Shown: positions 43,877 to 53,200 of the stretch, one piece after another | Numbering within the stretch: the stretch's first letter is position 1 | Layout of the letters: every line of letters begins with the position of its first letter | Assembly: GCA_902595425.1 (NCBI GenBank) | Contig: CACJPV010000008.1 | Span: 1 to 58,625, forward strand | Source of the DNA: an uncultured Alphaproteobacteria bacterium | GTDB lineage: Bacteria > Pseudomonadota > Alphaproteobacteria > HIMB59 > GCA-002718135 | DNA length: 58,625 nt | Direction of reading: 5' to 3' | Made by a program: the position numbers and the translations under genes | The notes under the pieces: model-generated | Told to the model about the DNA's origin: nothing | The model's input: only the letters and a program-made list of their open reading frames with translations | The model's database searches: none

Positions 43877-44362
43877 ATGTCTGATTTATTGGAGAGAAAA
43901 AGCGTTAAAAAAGTAAAGAATTTTTTAACTAATTTTGATAGTTCCATAGAACTTATAGTCCTTAAAGAAACTGCAAGAACAGCTGTTGATGCGGCACAAT
44001 CTCTTAATAAAAGTGTGGGATCTATTGTTAAAAGTCTACTCTTTAAAGACTCTGAAAACAATTTTCATTTGTGTCTCGTATCAGGTGATAAATTTGCTTC
44101 TATTGAAAAAATTTCAAAAATAGTTGGTTTACAAATTAAAAAAGCTAATGCTGATGAGTGCAAAAAAGTAACAGGTTTTAGTATTGGAGGAGTGGCACCG
44201 ATTGCACACGATGTTAGCCCAAAAACTATATTAATTGATATCAACCTATCAAAATATGAAACAATATTTGCTGCAGCAGGCCACCCTCACATTGTCTTTG
44301 GAGTTTCTTTCAATGTGCTTTGTGAAATTACTAAAGGAATTGGATATAGTATTACTGAATAA
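43877..44362 (+). CDS. YbaK/ProX-type aminoacyl-tRNA deacylase
   Basis: A 161-residue protein. The editing domain is visible: [13 protein letters not shown] with the catalytic lysine K52, ERTAV-like TARTAVDAA at 32-40, and the loop [13 protein letters not shown]. These proteins hydrolyse mischarged Cys-tRNAPro or Ala-tRNAPro. It is divergent from dmdA (102 nt) and convergent with a DMT transporter gene. The specific tRNA substrate cannot be told from the sequence. Confidence 0.85.
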   Translation: MSDLLERKSVKKVKNFLTNFDSSIELIVLKETARTAVDAAQSLNKSVGSIVKSLLFKDSENNFHLCLVSGDKFASIEKISKIVGLQIKKANADECKKVTGFSIGGVAPIAHDVSPKTILIDINLSKYETIFAAAGHPHIVFGVSFNVLCEITKGIGYSITE

Positions 44363-44464
44363 TTGAACTATTTATAAAGCTTAATTATAGGGAATTGATT
44401 AGATATAATCTATTGACCTTCCTGCATTAAGACAATGACTAAAAAATTACATGTAATGAATAGA

Positions 44465-45379
44465 TTAATGACCTCTGTTAATGAAATCTCTTGACCTACT
44501 ATCTCTACTAACAAATGGTCTTAAGCCAACTTTATACTCACGATATATAATAAATAACCCACTTAAAATGATTACAATTGATCCAATAATTTCATAAAGG
44601 TCTGGTAAATCATTAAAAAAAAGATGCCCAAAAATAAATCCTGCTACCAGTTGAAAATACTGCAAAGGTGCAAAAATACTAGATTCTAGAATTTTGGATG
44701 CTGCGCTAATACATAATGCTCCAGAGCCAGCTATAATACCAACAATAACAAAAACAAATATGTCTAAATCTTTTAAAGGAATGTAAGTATTGTATACAAA
44801 GGAGCCACTAATAATTAAACCAGCAAGACATCCGTAAAAACCAAATGCAATTGCTGATTGTGTATTTGCATAAACCCTAATTAATAAAACATTAACTGCT
44901 AATAATATTGCTCCTATAAAGAGCAAAAATAAACTAAAAGAAAAATGAATTGTTCCGGGTCTGGATACTATTAATACACCAACAAATCCTATTAATACTG
45001 CGGCAATTCTTCTTGGACCGACCTTCTCTTTTAATATGTAATATGAAAAAATGGTAAGTATTAAAGGGGCGCTAAATAAAATTGGATATATTTCACTAAA
45101 AGCATGTTTTTTAAAGGAATTGATAATTATTGCTGCGCAAATGAGTCCAGATACACCTCTTAAGAGCTGAATATGAATTTTATTATTTAATAATACTCTC
45201 CATCCACTTATAAAATGCAAAGCAAATAAAACGGGTATTATTGCAAATAAAGTAATATAAAAATTAATTTGCAATACTGGATATCCATTAACTAAAAACT
45301 TTTTTATTATTGTATCAACTAAAACAAATATTAAATAGCCAGCAATACCAGAAACAACTCCAAGAATATTTTTATTCAT
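44465..45379 (-). CDS. EamA/DMT superfamily transporter
   Basis: A 304-residue protein with ten helices. The ATG at 45379 (MNKNILGVVSGIAGYLIFVL) is preferred over an upstream start at 45430, which would overlap the metallophosphoesterase gene. ISAASKILESSIFAPLQYFQLVAGFIFG is the second-repeat motif. A cytoplasmic tail of about 25 residues is rich in arginine (RPFVSRDSRSRDFINRG). It follows the metallophosphoesterase gene by 16 nt, so it belongs to that leftward unit. Substrate unknown. Confidence 0.82.
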   Translation of the reverse strand: MNKNILGVVSGIAGYLIFVLVDTIIKKFLVNGYPVLQINFYITLFAIIPVLFALHFISGWRVLLNNKIHIQLLRGVSGLICAAIIINSFKKHAFSEIYPILFSAPLILTIFSYYILKEKVGPRRIAAVLIGFVGVLIVSRPGTIHFSFSLFLLFIGAILLAVNVLLIRVYANTQSAIAFGFYGCLAGLIISGSFVYNTYIPLKDLDIFVFVIVGIIAGSGALCISAASKILESSIFAPLQYFQLVAGFIFGHLFFNDLPDLYEIIGSIVIILSGLFIIYREYKVGLRPFVSRDSRSRDFINRGH

Positions 45380-45395
45380 ACAAAAACAGTAAATA

Positions 45396-46451
45396 CTATT
45401 TTGGAGATAAATTAAATAAAATAACCTCATTTACAGTTCCGAGTCTCATTTTAGGACCCCAAGAGCCAGAACCTGATGAAACATAAAGAAAAGAATTATT
45501 ATTATTGTAAAGACCATACTTATACTTGAACTGAATACGTACAAATAAATTGAATGGAAAAATTTGACCATTATGAGTGTGACCTGATAACATTAAATTT
45601 ACATTATTATAAACTTCACTCCATATTGATGGCTTATGAATTAATAACAAATTGTATTTAGTTTCATTTAAATTGATATTTAGTATTTTAATTTGTTGAT
45701 CTTTGGACAGGTTATCATCAATTCCAATCAAATTTAAATCATTGCAAATAACAGATGTATTTGAAATATGTTGAATGTTATATTTACTTAAATTTGAAAT
45801 AATAGAATTTGAATTTTTTATGTAATACTCATGATTTCCTGTTACAAAATAAATTGGGCATTTAAAATTTTTGAAATGTTGAAGACATTGAATAGGTAAA
45901 GATGAAGAGTCAATTAAATCACCTCCAATTAATATAAAATCAATTTTATATTTTTTAATTTCATTAATAATTTTTAATAAATGTTTTTCACTATTAGAAC
46001 CTAAATGAATATCACTTATAAAAATAAATGAAATATTATTTTTAATCTTATTTGTTGTAAGGTTAATTTTTTTTGAAAAAACTTTATTTCCATAATAAAA
46101 AGAAATTATAGATAATACTAAAATAATAACCAGAGCTACAATTCCAATGATTTGAGAGTCGATTAATATAACTTTGCTAGAAAAATATGCAATTGTAACA
46201 ATCCAAAAACTTATAAAGCCAATTCCCATACCTTCATAAATAAAAAAGCGAAGTGGTTTTAATGAAGTGTAAGAACGAAAATAAAAGATAATTAAAATAG
46301 AAATTATGATTGTATAGTAAAATGAAACTCTGCGATTAACTAATTCATTAAAAATTAATTCATTTAAAATTTCAAAAGGATACACATAGATAAAATAAGT
46401 AACACAGAAGACAACAACGTAGAAAAGACTATTTTGTAATATCTTATTCAT
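45396..46451 (-). CDS. Membrane-anchored metallophosphoesterase (calcineurin-like)
   Basis: A 351-residue protein. The ATG at 46451 is chosen over a TTG just before it. Four N-terminal membrane helices (about 7-130) precede a catalytic domain with the five metallophosphoesterase motifs: SDIHLGS, GGDLIDS, GNHEYY, LLIHKP and SGHTHNGQ. The family includes UDP-2,3-diacylglucosamine- and phospholipid-type hydrolases (YkuE/YaeI group), which act on membrane lipids. It sits 11 nt after a tiny membrane protein gene. Confidence 0.88.
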   Translation of the reverse strand: MNKILQNSLFYVVVFCVTYFIYVYPFEILNELIFNELVNRRVSFYYTIIISILIIFYFRSYTSLKPLRFFIYEGMGIGFISFWIVTIAYFSSKVILIDSQIIGIVALVIILVLSIISFYYGNKVFSKKINLTTNKIKNNISFIFISDIHLGSNSEKHLLKIINEIKKYKIDFILIGGDLIDSSSLPIQCLQHFKNFKCPIYFVTGNHEYYIKNSNSIISNLSKYNIQHISNTSVICNDLNLIGIDDNLSKDQQIKILNINLNETKYNLLLIHKPSIWSEVYNNVNLMLSGHTHNGQIFPFNLFVRIQFKYKYGLYNNNNSFLYVSSGSGSWGPKMRLGTVNEVILFNLSPK

Positions 46452-46462
46452 CAATGAAAAAC

Positions 46463-46633
46463 TTAAGCTAGCAATTTAAATAAAAAATAGAAAGAAAATA
46501 AAACTAAAATTATTGCTACCCATATACTAAGATTTGTAAAAAAGATTTTTAAATTTTGATTTGTTTTAATAAAAGCAGGTAAAACTAATAGCAATACTCC
46601 CAACATGTATATTATTGGGATTAATTTACTCAT
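46463..46633 (-). CDS. Tiny membrane protein (56 aa), hypothetical
   Basis: A 56-residue frame between two operon genes, easily missed because of its size. Two hydrophobic helices are visible: IPIIYMLGVLLLVLPAFI (5-22) and IWVAIILVLFSFYFLFKLL (37-55), with a basic-polar hinge KTNQNLK. The ATG lies 6 nt downstream of the upstream dehydrogenase gene's stop, and the stop is 11 nt before the metallophosphoesterase ATG, which supports a real gene in the operon. Similar short two-helix proteins occur in alphaproteobacteria. Function unknown. Confidence 0.6.
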   Translation of the reverse strand: MSKLIPIIYMLGVLLLVLPAFIKTNQNLKIFFTNLSIWVAIILVLFSFYFLFKLLA

Positions 46634-46639
46634 GCAAAA

Positions 46640-47503
46640 TTAATATTCTTTTTCAATTAACTCACTCACAAGATGATTTCCATACCCTTTATCTTTTGCA
46701 GAGTCGTAAAAATTCATTGCAATTCTTGATAGTTGTTCAGCATTACTAGAATCTTTAAGAAGATCATTGATATATGTTAAGTCTTTTAACGTGTTATTAA
46801 CAGAAAATACATATCCTTTATAATCACCCTGAAGTGCTTTATCTGCAATTCTACCTAAAGCTCCTGAATTGCCAGAGCCTAGTTTAGCCACTTCACACAA
46901 AAGATTAATATCAATATCTAGTTGTTTTGCTGATCTAAAAAATTCAATTACTGTTGTTGTGGTTAATAAGGATAAAAAATTAGATAATAATTTAGCTTGA
47001 GCTGCTTTTTCAACAGTGCCAAAATTAAAAATATTTTTACAAAAACTCAATAAGTATTTTTTTGACTCTTCAAAATCATTGGAGTCACCTCCCCATATTC
47101 CTCCAAGTATTCCCTCTTCACTTTGAACAGGTCCACCCATTACCGGATTTACAGTGTATTTAATATTTTTGTTATTAAAAATAGATTTCATTTTAGAAGT
47201 TCCATTTTTATCATGTGTGGTTAGATCAATAATAAGCAATTCATTATCAATTAATGGAGTTATTTTCTCTGCAATACTTAATGCAATAGGTGTATTTGTA
47301 ACACACAACATTAGGCAATCAAGATTATGATTTATTAAATCATTATATGAATTAACTTCAACAGCGCCTTCTTTAATCAGTTTATCTATTGGATCTCTAT
47401 TTTGATGTGCGATAACGTATAAATCATTTTGATTTAATAAATTTTTAGCCATACCATAACCCATGTAGCCAGCACCTATAAAACCAACTTTTGATTTATT
47501 CAT
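46640..47503 (-). CDS. 3-hydroxyisobutyrate-dehydrogenase-family oxidoreductase
   Basis: A 287-residue NAD(P)-dependent enzyme: GFIGAGYMGYGMA at 8-20 for the nucleotide, NPVMGGPVQSEEG for the substrate loop (about 118-130), and QAKLLSNFLSLLTTTT with the catalytic lysine and asparagine near 168-172. It differs from the island's reductase (10829-11716) in its substrate loop, which here keeps the two glycines. It leads a leftward unit with the tiny membrane protein, metallophosphoesterase and DMT transporter. The substrate is unknown, presumably a small 3-hydroxyacid. Confidence 0.82.
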   Translation of the reverse strand: MNKSKVGFIGAGYMGYGMAKNLLNQNDLYVIAHQNRDPIDKLIKEGAVEVNSYNDLINHNLDCLMLCVTNTPIALSIAEKITPLIDNELLIIDLTTHDKNGTSKMKSIFNNKNIKYTVNPVMGGPVQSEEGILGGIWGGDSNDFEESKKYLLSFCKNIFNFGTVEKAAQAKLLSNFLSLLTTTTVIEFFRSAKQLDIDINLLCEVAKLGSGNSGALGRIADKALQGDYKGYVFSVNNTLKDLTYINDLLKDSSNAEQLSRIAMNFYDSAKDKGYGNHLVSELIEKEY

Positions 47504-47538
47504 AAAAAAACATTTTATATATTATATAATAAATTTTT

Positions 47539-48699
47539 TTAATAATTTTTGAAGTTATTTTTAAATGTTAAAAAAAATAAAACTAAAATAAGTGGTAAAC
47601 AAATTAAGTTTAGAGTTTTCCAACTAGTTAAATAAAGTAACAGCCCTGCTGATAAAGAACCAATAGCCTGACTTGAAAAAACTACAAAATCATTGAGACC
47701 CTGAGAAAGAAATTTATTATCTTCATCGTATGATATTACCAATAAACTTGTTCCAGAAACAAATAAAAAATTCCAACCTATACCTAACAAAATAAGACCA
47801 ATAAGAAAACCATAATAAGTTTCAAAATTATAATTTATAAAAATACAAATTAATAAAATAAATACACCTGATAAAATAATATTTCTATGTCCAAAAATTT
47901 TGATTAAATTACCTGTAAATAGTGAGGGAAGAAACATGCCTACAACATGTAATTGTATTACAATACCCGTTGAAAAAATACTATAACCATGGATTACGTT
48001 CATCGATATAGGTGTAGCAGTCATTAAAGTACTCATTGTTATATAACCTACTCCTGCACTTAATATAGCAAGCTGAATATGTTTATTGGTTAATAATTCT
48101 AATAAAGACTTTTTATTATAATGTGACTTCTTGTAAAAAAATTTATCAGCATCATAAAAAAGGAAAAAGAAAAAAGGTATTATTGTTAATAATGATAATG
48201 ATATATATGAGCCAATAAATTCAACAAAAAATAAATCTTTTGTGAATGATACAATGTTTGTTCCTAAAAGTGCTGCAAAAATTCCCAAAAGAAGAATTAA
48301 AGAAATTGCTCTAGGGACATTTTCTTTATCTACTAATTCTGTTGCAGCAAATCTATATTGAAGAATAAATGATACAGATAAACCTATAAATAAATTACCC
48401 AAGCAGAAAACAGTAAAACTAGAAATACTTAATCCATATGCACATAACATTGATGCCAAACTATTTAGAATTGATGAAAAGATAAAGCCGAACCTCCTAC
48501 CTTTAACTTCCATAGTTTTGGCAGCAATAGGAGCGCCTATTGCAGATCCAAGAATCATTAGAGCAGTAGGGAGGGTAGCTAAATATTGAATATTAATAAG
48601 CTTAGAACCAACAATACCACTTAATAAAACTGTTACAGTAGGTGATGTAAATGAAAATATTTGCCCGATTGATAATATTAACAGATTACGACTAATCAT
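47539..48699 (-). CDS. MFS transporter
   Basis: A 386-residue carrier with about twelve helices. The MFS signature between helices 2 and 3 is AKTMEVKGRRFGF (about 60-72), and the central loop is KSHYNKKSLLELLTNKH. There is no known substrate motif. The gene lies between an Lrp-type regulator and a dehydrogenase; the Lrp gene, 38 nt upstream and in the same direction, may control it and suggests amino acids or related compounds as cargo, as inference. Confidence 0.82.
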   Translation of the reverse strand: MISRNLLILSIGQIFSFTSPTVTVLLSGIVGSKLINIQYLATLPTALMILGSAIGAPIAAKTMEVKGRRFGFIFSSILNSLASMLCAYGLSISSFTVFCLGNLFIGLSVSFILQYRFAATELVDKENVPRAISLILLLGIFAALLGTNIVSFTKDLFFVEFIGSYISLSLLTIIPFFFFLFYDADKFFYKKSHYNKKSLLELLTNKHIQLAILSAGVGYITMSTLMTATPISMNVIHGYSIFSTGIVIQLHVVGMFLPSLFTGNLIKIFGHRNIILSGVFILLICIFINYNFETYYGFLIGLILLGIGWNFLFVSGTSLLVISYDEDNKFLSQGLNDFVVFSSQAIGSLSAGLLLYLTSWKTLNLICLPLILVLFFLTFKNNFKNY

Positions 48700-48737
48700 T
48701 AAAACTGTCTATATCCAATGAACTAATTAACAACTAG

Positions 48738-49202
48738 TTAATTTACAAAAGTTAGAGGAAGTTTGTGATTTTTTTTAATAATTTGTAAAGAAATATGCGA
48801 AGACATGTACGTACACTCAATCTCTTTTATTAGATTCTGCTGAAATTTATCATATTCAACAATAGATGGAGATAAAATTGTGATTTGATAATCACTATTA
48901 TTACCTGTTAATCTATGAACTTCTATGATTTCATCATATTTCTTAACTACGTTTTTAAAATTAGTTAACCATTTTTCTGTATGATTTTGAATGGAAATTG
49001 ATAAAAAAACAGTAATAGGAAGATTTAATTTATTATTATCTAAAACTACTGTTTTAGATAAAACAACTTTATCTTCCTCAAGTTTTTTTATTCTATTCCA
49101 GCAAGGCGTATTGGATAGTCCAACTTTCTTTGAAAGTTCTGAAAGAGGGATTGATGAATTTTTTTGTAACTCCTCTAATATTTTTATATCTATTGCGTCC
49201 AT
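48738..49202 (-). CDS. Lrp/AsnC family transcription regulator
   Basis: A 154-residue regulator. The helix-turn-helix lies at 2-55 (DAIDIKILEELQKNSSIPLSELSKKVGLSNTPCWNRIKKLEEDKVV, quoted here only by its ends), followed by the RAM ligand domain, whose glycine-poor loop HRLTGNNSDYQITIL replaces the usual GxxDY region. It is divergent from the metY-type gene (182 nt), whose expression or that of the adjacent MFS gene it may influence. Ligand unknown, probably an amino acid. Confidence 0.88.
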   Translation of the reverse strand: MDAIDIKILEELQKNSSIPLSELSKKVGLSNTPCWNRIKKLEEDKVVLSKTVVLDNNKLNLPITVFLSISIQNHTEKWLTNFKNVVKKYDEIIEVHRLTGNNSDYQITILSPSIVEYDKFQQNLIKEIECTYMSSHISLQIIKKNHKLPLTFVN

Positions 49203-49317
49203 TCTTATTAATGATCAAGTTATAGAATATTTTTCTAAATTATTCAATAAAAAGAAAATTTTAAGAAAAATATTAAATTTTATATATATTTTTTAGAATT
49301 ATTTTCTATAAATGCTT

Positions 49318-49380
49318 CAACGGTATTTGATTTTCAGATTGTACGCCGTTTTAACAAAAAAGTACTAAAGAGAAAGGACT
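49318..49380 (+). promoter_or_regulatory. SAM-II/SAM-V-like riboswitch candidate before metY
   Basis: Stem AACGGT (49319-49324) pairs with GCCGTT (49345-49350) over six positions, one of them G-U. The loop holds GTAC (49341-49344), which can pair with GTAC at 49362-49365 downstream, forming an H-type pseudoknot. It is followed by CTAAAGAGAAAGG, which contains the ribosome-binding site. The order matches SAM-II and SAM-V riboswitches, which are known before metY and other methionine genes in marine alphaproteobacteria. Binding of S-adenosylmethionine would hide the ribosome-binding site. I cannot decide between the two classes by eye. Confidence 0.6.
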
Positions 49381-49384
49381 TAGT

Positions 49385-50710
49385 ATGACTACAAAATCAC
49401 TACACCCTGAGACAATAGCTCTGCATGGTGGAAATTACAGAAGAGATGAAACAACGAATTCAGTAGCTGTTCCAATTTATCAAACTACCAGCTATCAATT
49501 TAATAGTCAGGAGCACGCAAATAATTTGTTCACATTAAAAGAGTTGGGAAATATTTATACAAGAATAATGAATCCTACTAATGCTGTTTTAGAAGAGAGA
49601 ATTGCGCAACTTGAAGGAGGTCTTGCAGCTTTAGCTGTTTCTTCAGGTCAAGCTGCTTCTGCTTTTGCAATTCAAAATTTATGTCAGGCAGGAGATAACA
49701 TTGTTTCTTCAACAGATTTGTATGGAGGTACATGGAATCAATTTGCTAATACATTTAAGCAATTAGGGATTGAGGTTAGATTTGCGGATCCGAGCGATCC
49801 CGAAACATTTGTTAAATTAGCTGATGATAAAACAAGAGCTTTTTATGCAGAAACTTTACCTAATCCTAAATTGAATGTTTTTCCAATTGAAGAAGTGGCA
49901 GCATTAGGTCAAAAAATTGGAATACCACTTATAGTTGATAATACAGCAGCACCTATAACTTGCAAACCATTAAAATACGGAGCTGCAATTGTTGTGCATT
50001 CATTAACAAAATGGATAGGTGGACATGGAACTTCCATAGGAGGAATAATTGTTGATGGAGGAAATTTTGATTGGACTCAGTTTCCTGAACGTCATCCTTT
50101 ATATAATCAACCAGATCCTAATTATTGGGGATGGGTTTTAGGTAAAGTGGTCCCTGAGGTATTAGGAGCAAATATTACTTATGCTGTTAGAGCAAGATTT
50201 GTATTACTCAGAGATTTAGGGGCTGCTCTTTCCCCTACTAATGCTTTTAATTTTATTCAGGGATTAGAAACATTGCCTCTGCGTTTTCAAAAACATCAAT
50301 ACAATGCTGAAAAAATAGCAGATTATTTAACAAGTAAAAAAAACGTAAATCGTGTTATTCATCCAAAATACCAGCTTGGTATCAATAAAGAAAGAGTAGA
50401 GAAATATCTTGAAAATGGTAATGGTCCACTAGTTGGTTTTGAGCTTGAAGGTGGAATTGAAGCTGGAAAAGCATTCATAAATAATTTGGAACTTATCTAT
50501 CATGTAGCCAATATTGGAGATGCAAGAACATTAGCTATACACCCTGCCTCAACGACTCATTCTCAGTTGAGCACTGAGGATCAATTAAGAGCAGGTGTAA
50601 CTCCAGGATTTATTAGATTATCCGTAGGCATAGAGCATATTGATGATATCATAAATGATATTGATCAAGCAATTAATAAAGCTCAAGAAAAGGTTAAGAA
50701 CGTGGCATAA
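49385..50710 (+). CDS. metY: O-acetylhomoserine sulfhydrylase / homocysteine synthase (MetY)
   Basis: A 441-residue PLP enzyme of the Cys/Met metabolism family. SSGQAASAFAIQNL is the phosphate-binding region, VDNTAAP the PLP-ring aspartate, HSLTKWIGGHG the Schiff-base lysine K209, and IGDARTLAIHPASTTH with RLSVGIEHIDDI close the fold. Its length of about 430-440 favours MetY over MetZ or MetB. It joins sulfide or methanethiol to O-acetylhomoserine, giving homocysteine or methionine. Control by the SAM-responsive leader upstream is likely. A strong terminator follows. Confidence 0.9.
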   Translation: MTTKSLHPETIALHGGNYRRDETTNSVAVPIYQTTSYQFNSQEHANNLFTLKELGNIYTRIMNPTNAVLEERIAQLEGGLAALAVSSGQAASAFAIQNLCQAGDNIVSSTDLYGGTWNQFANTFKQLGIEVRFADPSDPETFVKLADDKTRAFYAETLPNPKLNVFPIEEVAALGQKIGIPLIVDNTAAPITCKPLKYGAAIVVHSLTKWIGGHGTSIGGIIVDGGNFDWTQFPERHPLYNQPDPNYWGWVLGKVVPEVLGANITYAVRARFVLLRDLGAALSPTNAFNFIQGLETLPLRFQKHQYNAEKIADYLTSKKNVNRVIHPKYQLGINKERVEKYLENGNGPLVGFELEGGIEAGKAFINNLELIYHVANIGDARTLAIHPASTTHSQLSTEDQLRAGVTPGFIRLSVGIEHIDDIINDIDQAINKAQEKVKNVA

Positions 50711-50741
50711 ACTCCTTGTAAAGTGTAATATCTCGTTCTTG

Positions 50742-50775
50742 AAATAAAGGGTAGATTTCTACCCTTTATTTTTTT
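50742..50775 (+). terminator. Strong intrinsic terminator after metY
   Basis: A perfect 13-bp stem, arms 50742-50754 and 50759-50771 (core AAAGGGTAG / CTACCCTTT), with the four-base loop ATTT and an uninterrupted T-run through 50775. It is 31 bases after the stop codon and would end the metY transcript. It also separates it from the aminotransferase operon. Confidence 0.9.
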
Positions 50776-50785
50776 ATAAACATTC

Positions 50786-51682
50786 ATGCCTTCAAGTCAC
50801 GAATACATTAAAGATAAAAGAAATAAAAAAATTAAAATTTTTATAAATAATAAATTTTTTCTAAGAGAAAAAGCGAAAGTATCTGTATTTGACTCTGGTT
50901 TTTTATTGGGAGATGGAGTTTGGTCAGGTATTAGATTTCACAATAATAAATTTTTATTCTTAAGAGATCATCTAAATAGGTTATTTGATGATGCAAAAAA
51001 GATTGATTTAAAAATTCATTTAACAAAAAAACAATTAACTAAAATTTTAACTAATACGATTAAAATTAATAAAATGAAAACTGATGTCCATATCAGGCTT
51101 GTTATTTCAAGGGGCATTAAAAGTACCCCATATCAAGATCCTGCTTTCACCATTTCCAAACCAACTGTTGTAGTAATACCTGAATACAAACAACCTCAAG
51201 AGTCAATATATAAAAAAGGGCTTATTTTAAAAACTGTTAAAACTATTAGGGGTCCTCATAATGTGCAAGATCCACGAATTAATTCTCTTAGTAAATTAAA
51301 TTGTATTATTGCTTGTATTGAAGCTAAAAAATGGAAAGCTGATGAAGCTCTAATGTTTGACATTAATGGAAATATAGCAACTAATAACAGTACTCACTTT
51401 TTCTATATTAAGGAAAATTGTGTCTATACTTCTACCGGTAAGTATTGTGTAAGAGGTATTACACGCCAAAAAGTAATTGATTTATGTAAAAAAAATCAAA
51501 TTAAAGTTTATGAGAGAAATTTTAAACTTAAAGACGTTTTAAATGCAGATGAGGCTTTTGTGACAGGGACATTTGCCAACATTATTCCAGTTAAAAAGAT
51601 AAATAACAAAAGTTATAATTTAAGAAATAACCTGACTACAAAAAAAATAAGGGAACTTTATTTAAAATTAATGGACAAATAA
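50786..51682 (+). CDS. Class IV (branched-chain/D-amino-acid type) PLP aminotransferase
   Basis: A 298-residue fold-type IV enzyme: VSVFDSGFLLGDGVWSGIRFHNNKFLFL (33-60, given here as a landmark), RDHLNRLFDDA, and RINSLSKLN with the PLP lysine K170. The usual EGxxSN loop after the DINGNIA strand reads TNNSTHFF. C-terminal VTGTFANIIPV is typical. Substrates could be branched-chain amino acids, D-amino acids or aminodeoxychorismate-like compounds. It is translationally coupled (TAATG) to a sulfotransferase-like gene, a pairing that also exists as a fusion in some plant proteins annotated as branched-chain-aminotransferase-like, as I recall. Confidence 0.82.
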   Translation: MPSSHEYIKDKRNKKIKIFINNKFFLREKAKVSVFDSGFLLGDGVWSGIRFHNNKFLFLRDHLNRLFDDAKKIDLKIHLTKKQLTKILTNTIKINKMKTDVHIRLVISRGIKSTPYQDPAFTISKPTVVVIPEYKQPQESIYKKGLILKTVKTIRGPHNVQDPRINSLSKLNCIIACIEAKKWKADEALMFDINGNIATNNSTHFFYIKENCVYTSTGKYCVRGITRQKVIDLCKKNQIKVYERNFKLKDVLNADEAFVTGTFANIIPVKKINNKSYNLRNNLTTKKIRELYLKLMDK

Positions 51683-52389
51683 TGATAATTTTTATGTGGT
51701 CAGGACCTAGGAACCTTAGCACAGCCTTGATGCGGTCTTTTGAAAATAGAAATGATACAGTTGTTCACGATGAACCATTTTATGCTTATTATTTATTTAA
51801 AACTCAATTAAATCATCCTATGAAAAATGAGATCATAAAGAATTATCCAATTACTCAGAGTGAAATCATAAAAAAAATCACTAAAAATCATAAAAATAAA
51901 ATTTATTACCAGAAACACATGACTCATCATATTATTAAAAACACCAAAATTAATTGGATTAAAAAGGGTTATAATTGTTTTTTAATTAGACACCCATCTA
52001 AAGTTATAAATTCATATATTCAAAAAAATACTTTGAGAAATATAAATGACATAGGATTTAAAAAACAATTTGAAATTTTTAATAAAATTAAAAAAAATAA
52101 CTCAAAATTTTTAGTAATTAATGCTGATGATATTCTTAATAATCCTACACTTTCTATGAAAAAGTTATGCAAAAAATTAAATATAAATTTTTCAAAAAAA
52201 ATGCTTAATTGGCCAAAAGGCAAAAGGGATACTGATGGTATTTGGTCTAAAGTTTGGTATAAAAAAGTAGAACAATCAACTACTTTTAATAAATATAATA
52301 AAGAGAATATTATTGTCCCAAAAAAATATTCAAAAATTTTAGATGAGTCACTTAAATATTATGATGGCATGAATAAATATTCACTCTAA
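51682..52389 (+). CDS. Sulfotransferase-like P-loop protein
   Basis: A 235-residue protein starting MIIFMWSGPRNLSTALMRSF. The PAPS-binding P-loop SGPRNLSTA is at 7-15, and the 3'-phosphate-binding element LIRHPSKVINSYI appears around residue 103. This is the short sulfotransferase family common beside aminotransferases. A canonical catalytic histidine is not certain. TAATG overlaps on both sides make it the middle gene of a tightly coupled trio with an aminotransferase and a hydratase. It may sulfate, or merely bind a sulfated or phosphorylated, small molecule. Confidence 0.8.
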   Translation: MIIFMWSGPRNLSTALMRSFENRNDTVVHDEPFYAYYLFKTQLNHPMKNEIIKNYPITQSEIIKKITKNHKNKIYYQKHMTHHIIKNTKINWIKKGYNCFLIRHPSKVINSYIQKNTLRNINDIGFKKQFEIFNKIKKNNSKFLVINADDILNNPTLSMKKLCKKLNINFSKKMLNWPKGKRDTDGIWSKVWYKKVEQSTTFNKYNKENIIVPKKYSKILDESLKYYDGMNKYSL

Positions 52390-53186
52390 TGAAACATATA
52401 AATTATCAGGAAGCTGCTAAGTTATTATTTGAAAACAGACTCAATAAATCAACTATAAATGAATTGCCTAAAAATTTAATTCCTAAATCATATGAAGACG
52501 CTTACTTAATTCAAGATGAACTAAAACTTCTTTATCTTTCATTAAAAGATAATATTACAATTGGAAAAAAAGTTGGTTGCACAAGCATAGAAGGTCAAAA
52601 ACAACTTAATATAGATGAGCCATTTTATGGCAATCTCTATTCTAGATTTTATAGCATCGATGTTGATGAGTTATCATCAAAGAAGTTTAATAAACCATTT
52701 ATTGAACCTGAAATTGCACTAAGAATAAAAGATGATATAGATATTTCAAAAGAACCTTTTTCACTAAAAGATATTGATAATTTATTTGATGGTTTTGTAT
52801 GTGCATTAGAAATTGTAGACTTTAGATTTAATAAAAGTTTAAAAGAAATTGGCGCTTTAAATTTAATTACAACAAATGGCGCTTCTGAACATTGGATAAG
52901 AAATAATGAAATCTTTGATATAAATACTATCAATTTTGAGAATCATCCTGTTAATATTTCTTTTGACAATAAGCTTGTTGGAGAAGGTAACACTAAATCT
53001 GTTATGGGAAATCCTCTAAATTCTGCTTTATGGCTAATAAATAAGATTGCCAAAAAAGGAGAAACTCTCTTAAAAGGACAGTTCATCTCTACTGGCACTT
53101 GCACTAAAGCTCATGAACTTATCCCAAATTCAAAAATTTCAGCAGATTTTGGAAAATATGGAAAAGTTGAATTTTTCTATAAATAA
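52389..53186 (+). CDS. 2-keto-4-pentenoate hydratase-like (FAH superfamily)
   Basis: A 265-residue protein like MhpD/2-oxopent-4-enoate hydratases: KVGCTSIEGQKQLNIDEPFYGNLY, EPEIALRIKDDID with the metal glutamates (E102, E104), then CALEIVDFRF (third acid), and TTNGASEHWI. C-terminal KGQFISTGTCTKAHELIP is the usual end. It hydrates a 2-oxo-4-enoate or acts on a related enol acid, using Mg2+ or Mn2+. It is coupled by TAATG to the sulfotransferase-like gene. Confidence 0.82.
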   Translation: MKHINYQEAAKLLFENRLNKSTINELPKNLIPKSYEDAYLIQDELKLLYLSLKDNITIGKKVGCTSIEGQKQLNIDEPFYGNLYSRFYSIDVDELSSKKFNKPFIEPEIALRIKDDIDISKEPFSLKDIDNLFDGFVCALEIVDFRFNKSLKEIGALNLITTNGASEHWIRNNEIFDINTINFENHPVNISFDNKLVGEGNTKSVMGNPLNSALWLINKIAKKGETLLKGQFISTGTCTKAHELIPNSKISADFGKYGKVEFFYK

Positions 53187-53200
53187 CCTAGCTTAACTAT

